A stretch of 50,548 nucleotides of DNA. Origin: Lachnospiraceae bacterium (GTDB lineage: Bacteria > Bacillota > Clostridia > Lachnospirales > Lachnospiraceae). Location of the stretch: assembly GCA_900771955.1 (NCBI GenBank), contig CAAGPW010000106.1, positions 1 through 50,548 of the forward strand, in the 5' to 3' direction. Within the stretch, counting starts at the first letter, position 1, and each line of letters begins with the position of its first letter. The translations under genes were made by a program, and so were the position numbers. The notes beneath the pieces were generated by a model. It was not told where the DNA came from, searched no databases, and saw only the letters and a program-made list of their open reading frames with translations. Positions 50,017 through 50,548 of this stretch are shown here, one piece after another.

Positions 50017-50040
50017 TTTCATGTTGCATTTCATGTTGCA
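50017..50040 (+). repeat. Tandem arm-site repeats, right end
   Basis: Two adjacent copies of TTTCATGTTGCA (50017-50028 and 50029-50040), the third copy being at 14344-14355. Immediately after the integrase stop codon. Confidence 0.6.
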
Positions 50041-50164
50041 TCGTGTCGCAAAACGCATGTAAATAGCGTATTTGTATTACATATATTACATTCACGATGT
50101 TGTCGGAAAGCCAGTGTTTATCAGCATTTGCCGTATTTCCGGCATTAGATAGAAAATTGCTTTA

Positions 50165-50189
50165 CGGGTTCGATCCCCGTCTCGCGCTT
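50165..50189 (+). other. attR core
   Basis: 25 bp identical to the tRNA-Gly 3' end at 14274-14298. The tRNA 5' part is missing here, as expected after site-specific integration. Confidence 0.92.
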
Positions 50190-50198
50190 ATAAAAAGG

Positions 50199-50225
50199 AA
50201 CGATACCAAATGGTATCGTTTTTTT
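50199..50225 (+). terminator. Original tRNA-Gly terminator
   Basis: AACGATACCA-AA-TGGTATCGTT followed by a T run, 10 bp after attR; before integration it would have followed the tRNA. Confidence 0.85.
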
Positions 50226-50284
50226 GCGTCTGGGGAACAGGCTCAAAAGTTCAATGTCTACGCTGCTTTCCGGTTCTCGCAGGC

Positions 50285-50303
50285 CGAGGTCCCACGGACC
50301 TCG
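50285..50303. other. Perfect short hairpin
   Basis: CGAGGTCC-CAC-GGACCTCG between attR and the scar; no T run, role unknown. Confidence 0.45.
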
Positions 50304-50307
50304 TGCG

Positions 50308-50372
50308 CCGTCTCGCGCTTTTTTAAACCTTTGATTATTCAAGTTTTTTCTATTTCATGTTTCATCGCGTTA
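50308..50372 (+). repeat. Degenerate second element end (integration scar)
   Basis: CCGTCTCGCGCTT (the last 13 bp of the att core) is followed by a decayed copy of the left-end terminator (AAACCTTTGATTATTCAAG) and of the arm repeat (ATTTCATGTTTCAT). The order is the same as at 14286-14355. Confidence 0.6.
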
Positions 50373-50400
50373 TTTTCCTATTATATATTCTCTCTGTAAA

Positions 50401-50450
50401 TGGAAAGTTAGTGGAATAAATATTGGCAAACCAGACGAACTCCCGGAGCG
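50401..50450 (+). repeat. Dispersed intergenic repeat, copy 2
   Basis: Inverted partner of 24-75. Here it is followed by a GGGAGT arm (near 50467-50473) that pairs with the repeat's ACTCCC to make a loose hairpin with TTTATT after it. Confidence 0.65.
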
Positions 50451-50548
50451 AAATGTGTCTCTCTGGGAGTTTATTACGGATTCCTCTGGTAGCCATAAAA
50501 AATCGAGAAATGGTGGACTTTTGACACTAAGGACGAAATATTTCCACC

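Overview
The window looks like a chromosome segment of a Gram-positive, low-to-mid GC anaerobe of the Clostridia, probably Lachnospiraceae-like. The basis is gene content and style: HtpG with a CIRCE operator, an SpoIID-like protein, strong AGGAGG ribosome binding sites, and a Tcp/Tn916-type conjugation set. Genus is not determinable from what I can see.

Region 1 (1-14297) is ordinary host backbone, nearly all on the minus strand: an SpoIID/peptidoglycan-binding protein, htpG with CIRCE and promoter, a parvulin-type lipoprotein foldase, ilvE, the folate pair folA-thyA, a beta-CASP metallo-hydrolase, an ABC exporter half-subunit and a TPR-GGDEF protein. A plus-strand acyltransferase and a tRNA-Gly(GCC) gene with a near-consensus promoter follow.

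Region 2 (14274-50189) is an integrated mobile element of about 36 kb inserted in the 3' end of tRNA-Gly. A 25-bp piece of the tRNA end is repeated at 50165-50189, next to a plus-strand integrase, and a TTTCATGTTGCA repeat is present near both ends. Read leftwards from the integrase, the modules are: (a) a divergent control region with two XRE regulators; (b) small accessory genes and a YdjM-like membrane hydrolase; (c) a maintenance module with a winged-helix protein, a TubZ/FtsZ-like GTPase, a coiled-coil protein, a catalytically degraded tyrosine recombinase and a winged-helix protein, with two arrays of exactly 10-bp iterons beside the first genes; (d) a Tad/Flp-type pilus operon (TadA ATPase, TadB, TadC, pilin-like peptide, two TadE/F-like pseudopilins, CpaB-like SAF protein, A24 prepilin peptidase); (e) a Thr/Pro-rich lipoprotein, two tiny membrane-peptide genes that look like type I toxins with convergent antisense promoters, and a 1466-residue secreted protein; (f) a 300-bp intergenic cluster of perfect hairpins that is a candidate transfer or replication origin; (g) a Tcp-type conjugation operon (FtsK-like coupling ATPase, TcpC, TcpD, TcpE, VirB4-like ATPase, NlpC/P60 hydrolase, VirB6-like channel). 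No relaxase is recognisable.

Taken together, the element couples a Gram-positive conjugation machine, a Tad pilus that may hold cells together, a large adhesin-like protein and a plasmid-style tubulin segregation system with its likely centromere. This suggests that an extrachromosomal, actively segregated phase exists. That reading is inference; the genes, repeats and motifs are seen directly.

Region 3 (50190-50548) is the host flank with the original tRNA terminator, a degenerate second copy of the element's left-end sequence, and a roughly 50-bp repeat that also occurs, inverted, at positions 24-75.
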